From ATZT02 sp038124905 (GTDB lineage Bacteria; Actinomycetota; Actinomycetes; S36-B12; UBA5976): DNA of 10,139 nt. The notes under the pieces are model-generated. The model was not told where the DNA came from. It did not search any database and saw only the letters and a program-made list of their open reading frames with translations. Below, one piece after another: positions 1 through 7,396 of the stretch (position 1 is the stretch's first letter; each line of letters begins with the position of its first letter). The position numbers were made by a program, and so were the translations under genes. The stretch lies in NCBI GenBank assembly GCA_038124905.1, contig JAYPCW010000039.1, positions 1-10,139 of the forward strand, read 5' to 3'.

Positions 1-607
1 AAAGCCCCAAAATCCATTTAGCCCGTACCCCACTGACTATCAAGACGGCTAAAAGTGTAATTGCCACAATCAATGCCGTACCCAAATCATTTTGAATCAA
101 AATAAATACTGTAGGAATACCAGCTAGTGCTAATCCGATAAGCACGTCTGAATCATTAGGTCTTTCTTCAGCGTCACGCTTTTCGGTCAACACCATAGCC
201 AAGAGCACAATCAAAGCTAACTTGGTAAATTCGCTAGGTTGAAAAGAAAGCCCGCCCGGCAAAGCTAACCAAGCTTGCGCACCACTTTGCTGTCTTCCGA
301 TACCTGGGATTAAAACTACGATAGATCCAAAAAGTGCAACTACATAAATCACAATCGCATAAGCTCGCACTGTTCTATAAGAAAATCTTGAAACAGTTAT
401 ACCTAAAATTATCCCCAAAAGAATATTTAACAGATGTCTTTGCAAAAAATAGTCAGTAGGCATCTCGGCATCTATTAATCGCTGTCTTGAAGCAGAATAA
501 ACTAAAAAAGATCCAAAAATGCTCAAAATAAAAACTGAAGAAATCAAGATCAAGTCGTATCCTTGCCAAAAGCCAGTGCGAGATTTCTCTTTAAGTAAAT
601 AGCTCAT
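1..607 (-). CDS. rodA: RodA, SEDS-family peptidoglycan glycosyltransferase (C-terminus cut by window edge)
   Basis: RodA polymerises lipid II into glycan strands in the cytoplasmic membrane and works with a class B PBP. My translation from the ATG at 607-605 stays open to base 1 and gives about 202 residues, roughly half of a SEDS protein; the rest lies beyond the left edge. Several hydrophobic segments are visible, at about 18-36, 58-74, 83-103, 130-143, 158-172 and 177-192. Family signatures are 'LVYSASR' near 35-41, 'GAQAWL' with W113, 'FQPSEFTK' at 122-129 and 'QNDLGT' at 172-177, where most family members have QPDLGT. The start overlaps the mrdA stop as ATGA, and no strong ribosome site is visible, so coupled translation is likely. 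The PBP2 partner directly upstream argues for RodA over the division paralogue FtsW. The catalytic Asp region of the family is not in the window. Confidence 0.93.
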   Translation of the reverse strand, partial: MSYLLKEKSRTGFWQGYDLILISSVFILSIFGSFLVYSASRQRLIDAEMPTDYFLQRHLLNILLGIILGITVSRFSYRTVRAYAIVIYVVALFGSIVVLIPGIGRQQSGAQAWLALPGGLSFQPSEFTKLALIVLLAMVLTEKRDAEERPNDSDVLIGLALAGIPTVFILIQNDLGTALIVAITLLAVLIVSGVRAKWILGL

Positions 608-2802
608 TCAGGCACCAATTCTTCAGTCTCTGCTTCTTCAAAAGTAAATGAATAATTTAATTCGTTAAGTTCTTCTGGTTTATTCAACTCTGGATAAATT
701 GGTAAACCATCTCGTCCAATTAGCGGCAGATTTTGATTTGGTTCTCCTGTGTTAAAAATTGAACGCTCCGGAAATACCTGGTTTCCAACCACTCCAAAGA
801 TCGCTTCATAAATTTTTCTAACGCTTGGTGCTGAGGTGCCAGAACCAGTACCTCCTTGAGAAACCATCATCACTACTGCATACTTGGGATTATTAGCCGG
901 CGCGTAACTGGCAAACCAAGAGTTTGAATCTCGACCAGTAACCTGACCAGTACCAGTTTTGCTTGCTATTGGGATTTCATTTAATGGAAAACCGATAAAC
1001 GGAGCCGCACCCGTTCCACCTGTAGTCACCCCAACAAGTGACCGATGAATGTAATCTCTTACTTCTTCTGAAATAGGCAAGCTGCCTTTTACTTCTGATT
1101 CAATACGCTGGGCAATCGAACCATCTGAATTCATTATTGCTTTAGCAACTCTCGGCTCATAAATTGTTCCACCGTTCGCGATTGCTGCATAGGCAACTGC
1201 CATTTGTAAAGGTGAAACAACTGTGTCACCTTGACCAATTGAGAGGTTAATCGCATCACCCGCTCTAAAGCGCATGCCTTCCGTGCAATTTTCTTTAGCG
1301 AATTCTTGTAGAAGATTAGCTCGATCCGGATCAGTTTCTGCAACCTCTGGATATCCACTCTCTGCACGCTTACACCAAGCTTCATGATTTTGCTCCCAAA
1401 AAGCTTGCTTGAATGCCCTACCACCAACTCTGCCATTTACGTCTTCAGGTAAATCGATTCCAGTTTTAGTTCCAAAGCCAAATGCTTTGGTCATTTTTTC
1501 TATATTGTCTTTTGGTTCTTCCACCGGCCTTAAACCACCATCACGCAACCAGATGGTATTTGCAATGTCGTAAAAAACGGTATTACAAGAGACTTCTATT
1601 GCTCTTTGCATCGATATGTTTCCATAGCCAACATTGTTGTAATTTCTAAAGACACGGTTACCAACCTCGAGCTGTGCTGGGCAACTGTAAGTTTTTCTAA
1701 AACTAAATCCAGCATCTGCCGCTGCCGCTGCGCTTACCACTTTAAAAACTGAACCAGGAGCAAACAGCCCTTGCGTTGCGCGAGAAATCAAAGGAACATT
1801 ATTTGCTTTGTCGCTCAGAGCTTCATATTCAGCGGTGCTGATTCCATCCAGCCAAACCTTTGGATCATAAGTTGGATAACTTGCTATTGCCAAAATTTGA
1901 CCGTTTGTTACATCAATAACTACTGCAGCGCCAGAATCACCCTTTAATTCATTTGCCCGCGCCCTTAAAACGGCTGCTTCTAATTGCTGCTCAACCAAAG
2001 TCTGTAGCTTTGCATCAATATTTAAAACTACGTATTGACCTGGAGTTGGGTCGGTTTCAGAAATAACTCCTTTTATTTTTGCTGCTTGATCAACAGCCAA
2101 GCGTTTAATTCCAGGAGTCCCACGTAGATACTTATCGTAAAAACGTTCTATTCCAGCACGTCCGACTCGATCATTATTTTGAAATGCTATTTCACCCGCT
2201 GCTAATCCCAAATCCTTTTGATTTTTTATTTCTACGTCTGTAACTGGTCCGACGTATCCCAAAATGTGAGCCAAATTAACGCCAAAAGGTTGTGGCAGAG
2301 TTCTTATCGCTGCTAATTCAGCACTAACCCCAGGAAAATCCAGCGTGCGTTCCATAATCTTTAATGCAATGTCATCGCTTACATCCTGTGCAACCGGTAC
2401 TGGTTGAAATAACGAACCATCCCAACAGATCGGTGGATTTTTAGCACCTGGTTGGCCGCATGGAATTAATCGATCATTAATTTGTGAATAAGGGCGTTCT
2501 AAAACCTTCGCTAATTCACGAATAACCGATTCGCCTTTATCAGGAAGTTCTTCAATAATTCGAGTATCAACGCTCACAATCATGGTGGACCGATTGGCCA
2601 CTAACGGGCGGCCCGCTTGATCCAAAATTAAACCTCGCACTGGATCACTAAATACCTCGCGAAAAGCATTCTTGTTAGCTGCCGCAACATAAGTATCGCC
2701 AATTGCTATCTGTAAATAAAAAGCCCTGCCCAGCAACGTCGCAACTAAAGAGAACACAACGATACGAAAAACAAATAGTCTTAAAATTGACTTGTCTTTC
2801 AT
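604..2802 (-). CDS. mrdA: Penicillin-binding protein 2, class B transpeptidase of the elongasome
   Basis: This is a class B PBP that cross-links peptidoglycan during lateral wall growth and partners RodA. It has 732 residues, somewhat longer than proteobacterial PBP2. One membrane anchor lies at about 8-30. The N-terminal pedestal begins with 'RGLILDQAGRPLVAN' at 56-70. The transpeptidase domain carries all three active-site motifs: SVFK with nucleophile S351 and K354, SCN at 405-407, and KTG at 615-617. 'GQGDTVVSPLQMA' lies just downstream of position 520. Cysteines C115/C126 and C477/C506 sit in segments absent from E. coli PBP2 as I recall it. The C-terminal tail, about 715-732, is acidic. 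The ATG overlaps the mreD stop (ATGA), and its own TGA overlaps the rodA start. There is no frameshift or lost catalytic residue. The identification is secure; the link to elongation rather than division rests on the mreBCD and rodA neighbours. Confidence 0.96.
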   Translation of the reverse strand: MKDKSILRLFVFRIVVFSLVATLLGRAFYLQIAIGDTYVAAANKNAFREVFSDPVRGLILDQAGRPLVANRSTMIVSVDTRIIEELPDKGESVIRELAKVLERPYSQINDRLIPCGQPGAKNPPICWDGSLFQPVPVAQDVSDDIALKIMERTLDFPGVSAELAAIRTLPQPFGVNLAHILGYVGPVTDVEIKNQKDLGLAAGEIAFQNNDRVGRAGIERFYDKYLRGTPGIKRLAVDQAAKIKGVISETDPTPGQYVVLNIDAKLQTLVEQQLEAAVLRARANELKGDSGAAVVIDVTNGQILAIASYPTYDPKVWLDGISTAEYEALSDKANNVPLISRATQGLFAPGSVFKVVSAAAAADAGFSFRKTYSCPAQLEVGNRVFRNYNNVGYGNISMQRAIEVSCNTVFYDIANTIWLRDGGLRPVEEPKDNIEKMTKAFGFGTKTGIDLPEDVNGRVGGRAFKQAFWEQNHEAWCKRAESGYPEVAETDPDRANLLQEFAKENCTEGMRFRAGDAINLSIGQGDTVVSPLQMAVAYAAIANGGTIYEPRVAKAIMNSDGSIAQRIESEVKGSLPISEEVRDYIHRSLVGVTTGGTGAAPFIGFPLNEIPIASKTGTGQVTGRDSNSWFASYAPANNPKYAVVMMVSQGGTGSGTSAPSVRKIYEAIFGVVGNQVFPERSIFNTGEPNQNLPLIGRDGLPIYPELNKPEELNELNYSFTFEEAETEELVPE

Positions 2803-3320
2803 ATTCTTAATTCATCACTTCTCAAGGTAGGCCCTAATTTTCTATCTAACCAAGTTATCAAGGGAATTACAAATACTGCTAGCAGGCTTGTATAAATAGC
2901 TTGAGTAATCAAAAGCTCAAAGACGCGACTGAAAGCGATAGGCGAAACAAAAATTGAGATCAAAGTAGCTCTCAGTAAAATCAAAACGACGGAGGCAAAG
3001 GCCACAACTAACAATGGTCTAAAAAACGATTTACTTGGCTTAACTCCTAGTATTCCCACAGAGAATCCAACAATAGATAAAGCTAGAGAATTTAAGCCCA
3101 ACACCGGCTCTGTAGGAGGCACCAAATCAATAAATAAACCAGCTAGAAATCCGGTCGTTGCACCAACTATCGGTCCTTTTAATATCGCCCAAGCGCAAAC
3201 CAAAACTACAATCATGTCAATTGTGGCGCCAGGCAAATTTAAACGAGCCAAAAAAATTGGTTGAATTAATACGGCAAAAAAAATTGTAAAAACAACTGCG
3301 AACCAGCGAGCGGAATTCAT
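2799..3320 (-). CDS. mreD: Rod shape-determining membrane protein MreD
   Basis: MreD is an integral membrane protein of the elongasome that works with MreC. It has 173 residues, the usual length for the family. Five or six hydrophobic helices are visible, near 7-24, 32-48, 51-68, 75-93, 102-125 and 134-157. The segment 'GLFIDLVPPTEPVLGLNSLA' at 61-80, with its Asp-x-x-Pro and following Gly-Leu-Asn, resembles the conserved MreD core. The ATG is chosen because it overlaps the mreC stop as ATGA and the protein then begins directly with the first helix; no clear Shine-Dalgarno sequence precedes it. It ends in an ATGA overlap with mrdA. Sequence conservation in this family is low, so position between mreC and mrdA supplies much of the evidence. 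Confidence 0.93.
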   Translation of the reverse strand: MNSARWFAVVFTIFFAVLIQPIFLARLNLPGATIDMIVVLVCAWAILKGPIVGATTGFLAGLFIDLVPPTEPVLGLNSLALSIVGFSVGILGVKPSKSFFRPLLVVAFASVVLILLRATLISIFVSPIAFSRVFELLITQAIYTSLLAVFVIPLITWLDRKLGPTLRSDELRI

Positions 3321-4213
3321 TCTGTTTCAGTTTCACTAGGTAGCGCAGCTTCTGGTGTCGGGCCCACAATGGGTCTTGGGTCGACTCGTGGTGAATCAAC
3401 AACTACCCCAACTAAATCTAATTTAGAAAAGTCAACAAAGGGCTCAATAACAGCCGACTTTGTTAATAAGCCTGGCTTACTTTCAACGCTCGACACCCTG
3501 CCAATAGGAACACCACCAGCAAAAGGTTGACCATCTTCTGATCCCCAAGTTAAGAGCACATCGTTCACTTCAATTTTTGCGATTGCATCAAACAATTCAA
3601 ACTCGATTTGACCAGGAAGATCTTGCCCGCTAGCAAAACCTAACTCACCACGTCCAGAAATTCTTGCTCCCACCCGACTCGACTTATCAATCAATAAGAT
3701 CACGGTGGCCGTTGTTTGCGTTACTGTCGAAGTTCTGCCGATTAAACCTTCGCCATTTAATACTGTCATGTTTGGAGTAATACCGTCGTTGCTTCCTGCG
3801 TCAATTGTTATGGTCCAAGAAAAATCTTGCCTAGGGCCTATCCCTATAACTTGCGCCGGGACTAATCGATAACTACCTGACCCAGCAATGTCTAAGAGCG
3901 CATCTAGTTCACTCGCTCTTCGCCTGGCGTCATCAGAGGTTTTTAGTTTTTCTAATAGCTCAACATTTTGCGCTTCAAGTTCTCGAGCTCTTTGCCTGGC
4001 ATCAATTAACTCTGAATAGTCGCTGAAAAAAATTCTCACTGGATTTACTGCATTAAATAAACCTTGTTGAATCGGTGCAATCAGATTGGCACTAATACTG
4101 CGCACAGTCTTAAGCAAGGCGCCGTCACCGCTTCTAATGTCAAGAATTGTTAGCGTTAAAGAAACTAAAAGCAGTACTGCTAAAACTGCTCTAACCCGAC
4201 CGTTATCTCTCAT
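3317..4213 (-). CDS. mreC: Rod shape-determining protein MreC
   Basis: MreC is a bitopic membrane protein whose extracytoplasmic part scaffolds the elongasome and contacts PBP2. The 298 residues follow the family plan. A short basic N-terminus leads into one membrane helix at about 8-25. A charged, probably coiled-coil segment at about 65-108 contains 'ARELEAQNVELLEKL'. A beta-rich region runs from about 117 to 273, with 'GEGLIGR' at 154-160 and 'VPIGRVSSV' at 235-243. The last 25 residues are rich in Pro and acidic residues and look disordered. The gene lies 25 bases downstream of mreB and overlaps mreD by ATGA. No purine-rich ribosome site precedes the ATG at 4213, which is unusual for an internal operon gene. 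No other in-frame ATG, GTG or TTG is visible in the short gap upstream. Confidence 0.95.
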   Translation of the reverse strand: MRDNGRVRAVLAVLLLVSLTLTILDIRSGDGALLKTVRSISANLIAPIQQGLFNAVNPVRIFFSDYSELIDARQRARELEAQNVELLEKLKTSDDARRRASELDALLDIAGSGSYRLVPAQVIGIGPRQDFSWTITIDAGSNDGITPNMTVLNGEGLIGRTSTVTQTTATVILLIDKSSRVGARISGRGELGFASGQDLPGQIEFELFDAIAKIEVNDVLLTWGSEDGQPFAGGVPIGRVSSVESKPGLLTKSAVIEPFVDFSKLDLVGVVVDSPRVDPRPIVGPTPEAALPSETETE

Positions 4214-4238
4214 GGCGATGCGAGAGCGACAAATCTAT

Positions 4239-5264
4239 TTATCCGCGCGGCTCAGAGATCAAGACTTGCTGCAAAGCCTCAAATTCTTCGACGCATTTAC
4301 CAGAGCCACGTGCAACACAACCCAAGGGATTTTCAGCAATAATTACTGGCATTCCAGTCTCATGACGCAATCTTTCATCAAGTCCTTTGAGTAATGCCCC
4401 GCCACCAGTTAACACAATTCCCCGATCCATGATGTCGCCACAAAGTTCTGGTGGGGTGCGGTCAAGCGTGCTTTTAACAGCGTCAACAATGCGACTTACT
4501 GGTTCATCTAGTGCTCTACGAACTTCTTCTGCTGAAACCACCACAGTTCTTGGTAAGCCGGTAACCAAATCTCTTCCTCGTAACTCAGCAGAGGTTTCGT
4601 CTGGTGTTGGAAAAGCTGAACCTACAGTGGTCTTAATTTCTTCAGCTGTTCTTTCACCTAGCATTAAACTGTATTCTTTTTTAACAAATTGCATTAAAGC
4701 ATCATCTAATTCATCGCCACCAGTGCGAATTGAAAGTGCAGTAACAACTCCGCCTAAAGAGATAACGGCAACTTCAGTGGTGCCACCACCAATATCTACC
4801 ACCATATTGCCGGTTGGTTCATGAATTGGTAATCCAGCTCCAATAGCTGCCGCCATTGGCTCTTCGATAATGAAAACTTTTCTCGCGCCTGCGGCATAAC
4901 CTGCATCTTTTACCGCGCGCTGCTCTACTCCAGTAATTCCACTAGGTACGCAAACCACAAGTCTTGGCTTGGCCATAAATCTACGCTTGTGAACTTTTTG
5001 AATAAAATAGCGAAGCATTCTTTCAGTGGTATCAAAATCTGCAATTACCCCATCTTTGAGTGGTCTAATCGCCACGATGTTTCCAGGAGTTCTGCCAACC
5101 ATTCTTTTTGCTTCGGCTCCAACTGCAACGATGCCACCGGTTGTCTGATTAATTGCTACAACAGAAGGTTCATCTAAAACAATTCCTTTACCGCGCTCGT
5201 AAACCAAAGTATTCGCAGTGCCTAAATCAACTGCGATATCTCGACCCATCAATGAATTCAACAT
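4239..5264 (-). CDS. mreB: Cell-shape actin homologue MreB
   Basis: MreB is a bacterial actin. It polymerises with ATP on the inner membrane face and directs lateral wall synthesis. The 341 residues match the family length. Motifs of the actin/Hsp70 ATPase fold are intact: phosphate-1 'DLGTANT' at 13-19, 'IEEPMAAAIGAGLP' at 133-146, phosphate-2 'VVDIGGGTTEVAVIS' at 155-169, 'RTGGDELDDA' at 180-189 and the adenosine motif 'LTGGGALLKGLD' at 285-296. A hydrophobic N-terminal start 'MLNSLMG' could contact the membrane. The ATG at 5264 is preceded by AAAGG about 10 bases upstream, a weak but usable ribosome site. It lies 46 bases after ndk and 25 bases before mreC. Having mreB separates this organism from coccoid actinobacteria and from mycobacteria and corynebacteria, which lack it. 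Confidence 0.98.
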   Translation of the reverse strand: MLNSLMGRDIAVDLGTANTLVYERGKGIVLDEPSVVAINQTTGGIVAVGAEAKRMVGRTPGNIVAIRPLKDGVIADFDTTERMLRYFIQKVHKRRFMAKPRLVVCVPSGITGVEQRAVKDAGYAAGARKVFIIEEPMAAAIGAGLPIHEPTGNMVVDIGGGTTEVAVISLGGVVTALSIRTGGDELDDALMQFVKKEYSLMLGERTAEEIKTTVGSAFPTPDETSAELRGRDLVTGLPRTVVVSAEEVRRALDEPVSRIVDAVKSTLDRTPPELCGDIMDRGIVLTGGGALLKGLDERLRHETGMPVIIAENPLGCVARGSGKCVEEFEALQQVLISEPRG

Positions 5265-5310
5265 TTACTCTGAACCTTTTCTAATTTCTTGCAGACCCAA
5301 TGTTACGCGG

Positions 5311-5721
5311 TTAACTCAACCCAGGGAAAAACAGTGCGATTTCTCGAGCCGCTGACTCGGCAGAGTCAGATCCATGAGTGACATTGTTCTGGGTTTCTGT
5401 CGCTAGATCACCGCGAATGGTCCCCGGTTCTGCATTAGCTGGGTTGGTTGCTCCCATCATTTTGCGCCAGGCGGCAATAGCACCTTCACCCTCAATGACC
5501 ATTGCAACTAACGGCGAAGACGTAATGAAACTAACTAAGTCTTTAAAAAATGGTTTATCCGTGTGTTCTTGATAGTGCGCTTTTGCAGTTGCTGCATCTA
5601 AGGCTCTTAACTCCATCGCCAAAATTTTGAAACCTTTAGTCTCAATGCGGTTAATTACTTCTCCAGCCAAACCTCTGGCAACGCCATCAGGTTTAATTAA
5701 AACTAACGTTCTTTCGATCAA
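5311..5721 (-). CDS. ndk: Nucleoside diphosphate kinase
   Basis: This cytoplasmic enzyme moves the gamma phosphate between nucleoside triphosphates and diphosphates through a phosphohistidine. The 136-residue length is standard. The N-terminus 'ERTLVLIKPDGVARGLAGE' is diagnostic. The active-site motif 'NVTHGSDS' places the catalytic His at 116, and 'GTIRGDLA' at 100-107 is the usual nucleotide-binding stretch. The start is TTG at 5721-5719. It is supported by the family N-terminus and by an AGAGG ribosome site 7 bases upstream. No ATG near this position is in frame. The gene sits between the DUF4233 gene (34-base gap) and mreB (46-base gap). Confidence 0.98.
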   Translation of the reverse strand: MIERTLVLIKPDGVARGLAGEVINRIETKGFKILAMELRALDAATAKAHYQEHTDKPFFKDLVSFITSSPLVAMVIEGEGAIAAWRKMMGATNPANAEPGTIRGDLATETQNNVTHGSDSAESAAREIALFFPGLS

Positions 5722-5728
5722 CTTGCTA

Positions 5729-5733
5729 CCTCT
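5729..5733 (-). promoter_or_regulatory. Ribosome binding site that fixes the ndk TTG start
   Basis: AGAGG on the minus strand (within AGAAGAGG, 5729-5736) lies 7 bases before the TTG at 5721. It is one of the two clear Shine-Dalgarno sequences in the window and supports the rare TTG start. Confidence 0.7.
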
Positions 5734-5742
5734 TCTATGGGA

Positions 5743-5777
5743 CTGCCTATTTTAACTAACTTTGCTGTGTATTCATT
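5743..5777 (-). promoter_or_regulatory. Possible internal promoter for ndk
   Basis: TAAAAT on the minus strand at 5754-5749 is a 5/6 match to the sigma-70-type -10 box and begins just after the TAG of the DUF4233 gene. A transcript would start near 5742 and have a leader of about 20 bases containing the AGAGG site. No good -35 hexamer is visible at 16-18 bases spacing. This is inference from motif and position only; chance matches are common in AT-rich DNA. Confidence 0.27.
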
Positions 5778-6088
5778 CTGCGTCCTAGTCGAACTGCCAA
5801 AAACCAAAGAATTGTAAAAATTACAGCCAAAATCCAAACTACGCCCATAAAAAAGGTTGGCCTTACCAGGCCACCTAAGGCAAAGAGCAAAATTTGCACT
5901 GACCAACCAAGCTTGATCCCTAAATTACTTTTCATTCGACTCATCGCGACAATTGCAAGAGTTATCGTAACTATAGAAACCAAAGTAAAAGAATTTTTAT
6001 TTTCTAAATCAAAAGCAAAAAATGTTGGGACTAAAAGCCCAATTAGAATTATTTCAAAAGTTAAAACAGATGAAGTCAAAACTCTCAC
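5756..6088 (-). CDS. DUF4233 family small membrane protein
   Basis: This 110-residue hydrophobic protein has four likely membrane helices, at about 6-25, 33-49, 58-76 and 79-99, and ends in a basic, hydrophilic tail 'RLGRRMNTQQS'. The opening 'RVLTSSVLTFEIILIGLLVP' and the position directly after folC and before ndk fit the actinobacterial DUF4233 family, whose function is unknown to me. The start is GTG at 6088-6086. It forms a GTGA overlap with the folC stop and has a good GAGGG ribosome site 7 bases upstream, inside the end of folC. Nothing in the sequence suggests an enzyme active site. Context hints at a membrane role tied to wall growth or cofactor metabolism, but that is a guess. Confidence 0.85.
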   Translation of the reverse strand: MRVLTSSVLTFEIILIGLLVPTFFAFDLENKNSFTLVSIVTITLAIVAMSRMKSNLGIKLGWSVQILLFALGGLVRPTFFMGVVWILAVIFTILWFLAVRLGRRMNTQQS

Positions 6089-7380
6089 AATAATTCCCTC
6101 ACAGCACCAGCTAAAGCAATAGAACCCATTACTACGACACCGCAGCCTTGCTTGCTCTTAGCGTATTCAATTGCTTCATTTATTGCAGATTCAATATCTA
6201 AATTAAAGCTAACTTCACTATTTGGCAATTGACTCTTTACTAGCTTTGCCAACTTTTGCGCATTTAAGGCTCGCTCGGAATTAATTTGAGTACAAATTAC
6301 CCTTGAGGCAAATTGCTCCAAATTTTTTAACATTTCACTAATTTCTTTATCTTCCATCACGCCTAGAATTAAAGCCACCTCGTTAAAATGAAAGCTCTCT
6401 TCAATTGCTGCTCTGCTCACCTTTATTCCTTCAGGATTATGCGAAGCATCAATTAACACGGTGGGACTACGGCGAAGGACTTCTAAGCGACCTGGTGATT
6501 TAACTTTTTCAAAGGCATTAATTACTAACTCAGAATCTAGTTTTTCTCCAAAAAATGCCTCAATGGCACAAATTGCAACTGCAGCATTTTGAACTTGAAA
6601 CTCTCCGAATAAATTTAAGAAAATATCTTTATGTGTTCCATAAGGAGTAGTTACATCAAAGATTTGCCCACCATGCGCTAATTCGCGCTTTGTTACATAA
6701 AAATCTTGATCTTGCCAAAACGCTTCAATGTTTTTCTCGATTAATTCATTTCTTATGACTGCCTCAGCCTCAGGGTGCTGAGAAGAAATCACAGCACGAG
6801 CCCCCGGCTTTAGAATTCCTGCTTTTTCACTAGCAATCTGCGCAAGGGTTTCGCCTAAATACTCTTTGTGATCGAATGAAACTGGAGTAATCACATTGAT
6901 TTCTCCATTTACCAAATTAGTAGCATCCCATCGACCACCCAAGCCAACTTCAATTACCCCGATCTCAATCGGAATCTCTGAGAAATGAAAAAAAGCCATA
7001 GCAGTAATTGCTTCAAAAAAAGTCAACTTTTCATCTACTAATTTATCTTCTACTAAATTAAGAATCGGCTCAAAATTGCTATATAAATTTTCAAAATCAC
7101 TTTCTGAAATAGCTTGACCATCCACCAAAATACGCTCTCTTGGATGCTTTAGGTGAGGACTGGTGTAGAGGCCAACTCTTAAATTCAACTCCAGGAGAAG
7201 TTGTTGAACCATACGCGCGCTAGAAGTCTTGCCATTTGTACCCGCAAGATGAATGCTCTTGAAGCTCTGCTCTGGGCTTCCTAGTGCACTTAATATCGCC
7301 GAAATGCGATTAAGCGACGGATTAATTTTATTTTCGGGCCAGCGTGAAAGTAATTTTGCCAATGCTTCTGACTCGCCCAT
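6085..7380 (-). CDS. folC: Bifunctional folylpolyglutamate synthase / dihydrofolate synthase
   Basis: This ATP-dependent Mur-ligase-family enzyme adds glutamate to folates and may also make dihydrofolate from dihydropteroate. The open frame has 433 codons from the GTG at 7386, and the numbering here counts from it. The P-loop 'GTNGKTS' is at 49-55, 'TSPHL' at 75-79, 'EVGLGGRWDATN' at 146-157, 'DHKEYLG' at 172-178, and 'SEKAGI' with the probable carbamylated Lys at 188. The C-terminal domain holds 'DASHNPEG' at 313-320. I annotate the ATG two codons later (7380-7378) because a -10-like TAAAGT would give it a leader of only about 4 bases. The GTG has no ribosome site and cannot be excluded. It is the first gene of the apparent operon and overlaps the DUF4233 gene by GTGA. 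Whether both activities are present cannot be told from sequence alone. Confidence 0.95.
   Translation of the reverse strand: MGESEALAKLLSRWPENKINPSLNRISAILSALGSPEQSFKSIHLAGTNGKTSSARMVQQLLLELNLRVGLYTSPHLKHPRERILVDGQAISESDFENLYSNFEPILNLVEDKLVDEKLTFFEAITAMAFFHFSEIPIEIGVIEVGLGGRWDATNLVNGEINVITPVSFDHKEYLGETLAQIASEKAGILKPGARAVISSQHPEAEAVIRNELIEKNIEAFWQDQDFYVTKRELAHGGQIFDVTTPYGTHKDIFLNLFGEFQVQNAAVAICAIEAFFGEKLDSELVINAFEKVKSPGRLEVLRRSPTVLIDASHNPEGIKVSRAAIEESFHFNEVALILGVMEDKEISEMLKNLEQFASRVICTQINSERALNAQKLAKLVKSQLPNSEVSFNLDIESAINEAIEYAKSKQGCGVVVMGSIALAGAVRELL
6096..6100 (-). promoter_or_regulatory. Ribosome binding site for the DUF4233 gene
   Basis: GAGGG on the minus strand lies inside the last codons of folC, 7 bases before the GTG at 6088. 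It supports the GTG start and re-initiation at the GTGA overlap. Confidence 0.7.
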
Positions 7381-7383
7381 AAT

Positions 7384-7396
7384 CACTATTACTTTA
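7384..7396 (-). promoter_or_regulatory. Possible -10 element for the folC-to-rodA operon
   Basis: TAAAGT on the minus strand (7396-7391) fits TANNNT. The predicted start is near 7384, about 4 bases before the ATG at 7380. No convincing -35 is visible. The element lies within the inverted repeat at 7388-7401. It is the best candidate in the 31-base gap, but weak. Confidence 0.35.

Noticed and set aside
4243..4250. Palindrome CCGCGCGG at the end of mreB
   Set aside because: The arms are only four bases with no loop or T-run, and the bases encode the mreB C-terminus. It is not a terminator.
4086..4394. A 102-codon plus-strand open frame across the mreB/mreC junction
   Set aside because: It is antisense to two certain genes and has no family resemblance.
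4387..4824. A 145-codon open frame on the plus strand
   Set aside because: It lies wholly antisense to mreB, its composition is the Ser/Pro/Thr-rich product of reading a conserved gene backwards, and it has no recognisable domain.
5265..5310. Promoter for mreB in the ndk-mreB gap
   Set aside because: A TAACAT could serve as a -10, but no -35 is near a proper distance. The evidence is too thin to list as a feature.
5301..5314. Possible hairpin GTTA...TAAC between ndk and mreB
   Set aside because: Four-base arms and no T-run; too weak to be a terminator or attenuator.
5718..5906. A 62-codon minus-strand open frame before ndk
   Set aside because: It overlaps the DUF4233 gene in another frame and reaches the ndk start. 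The DUF4233 frame has the ribosome site, the GTGA overlap and the membrane helices.
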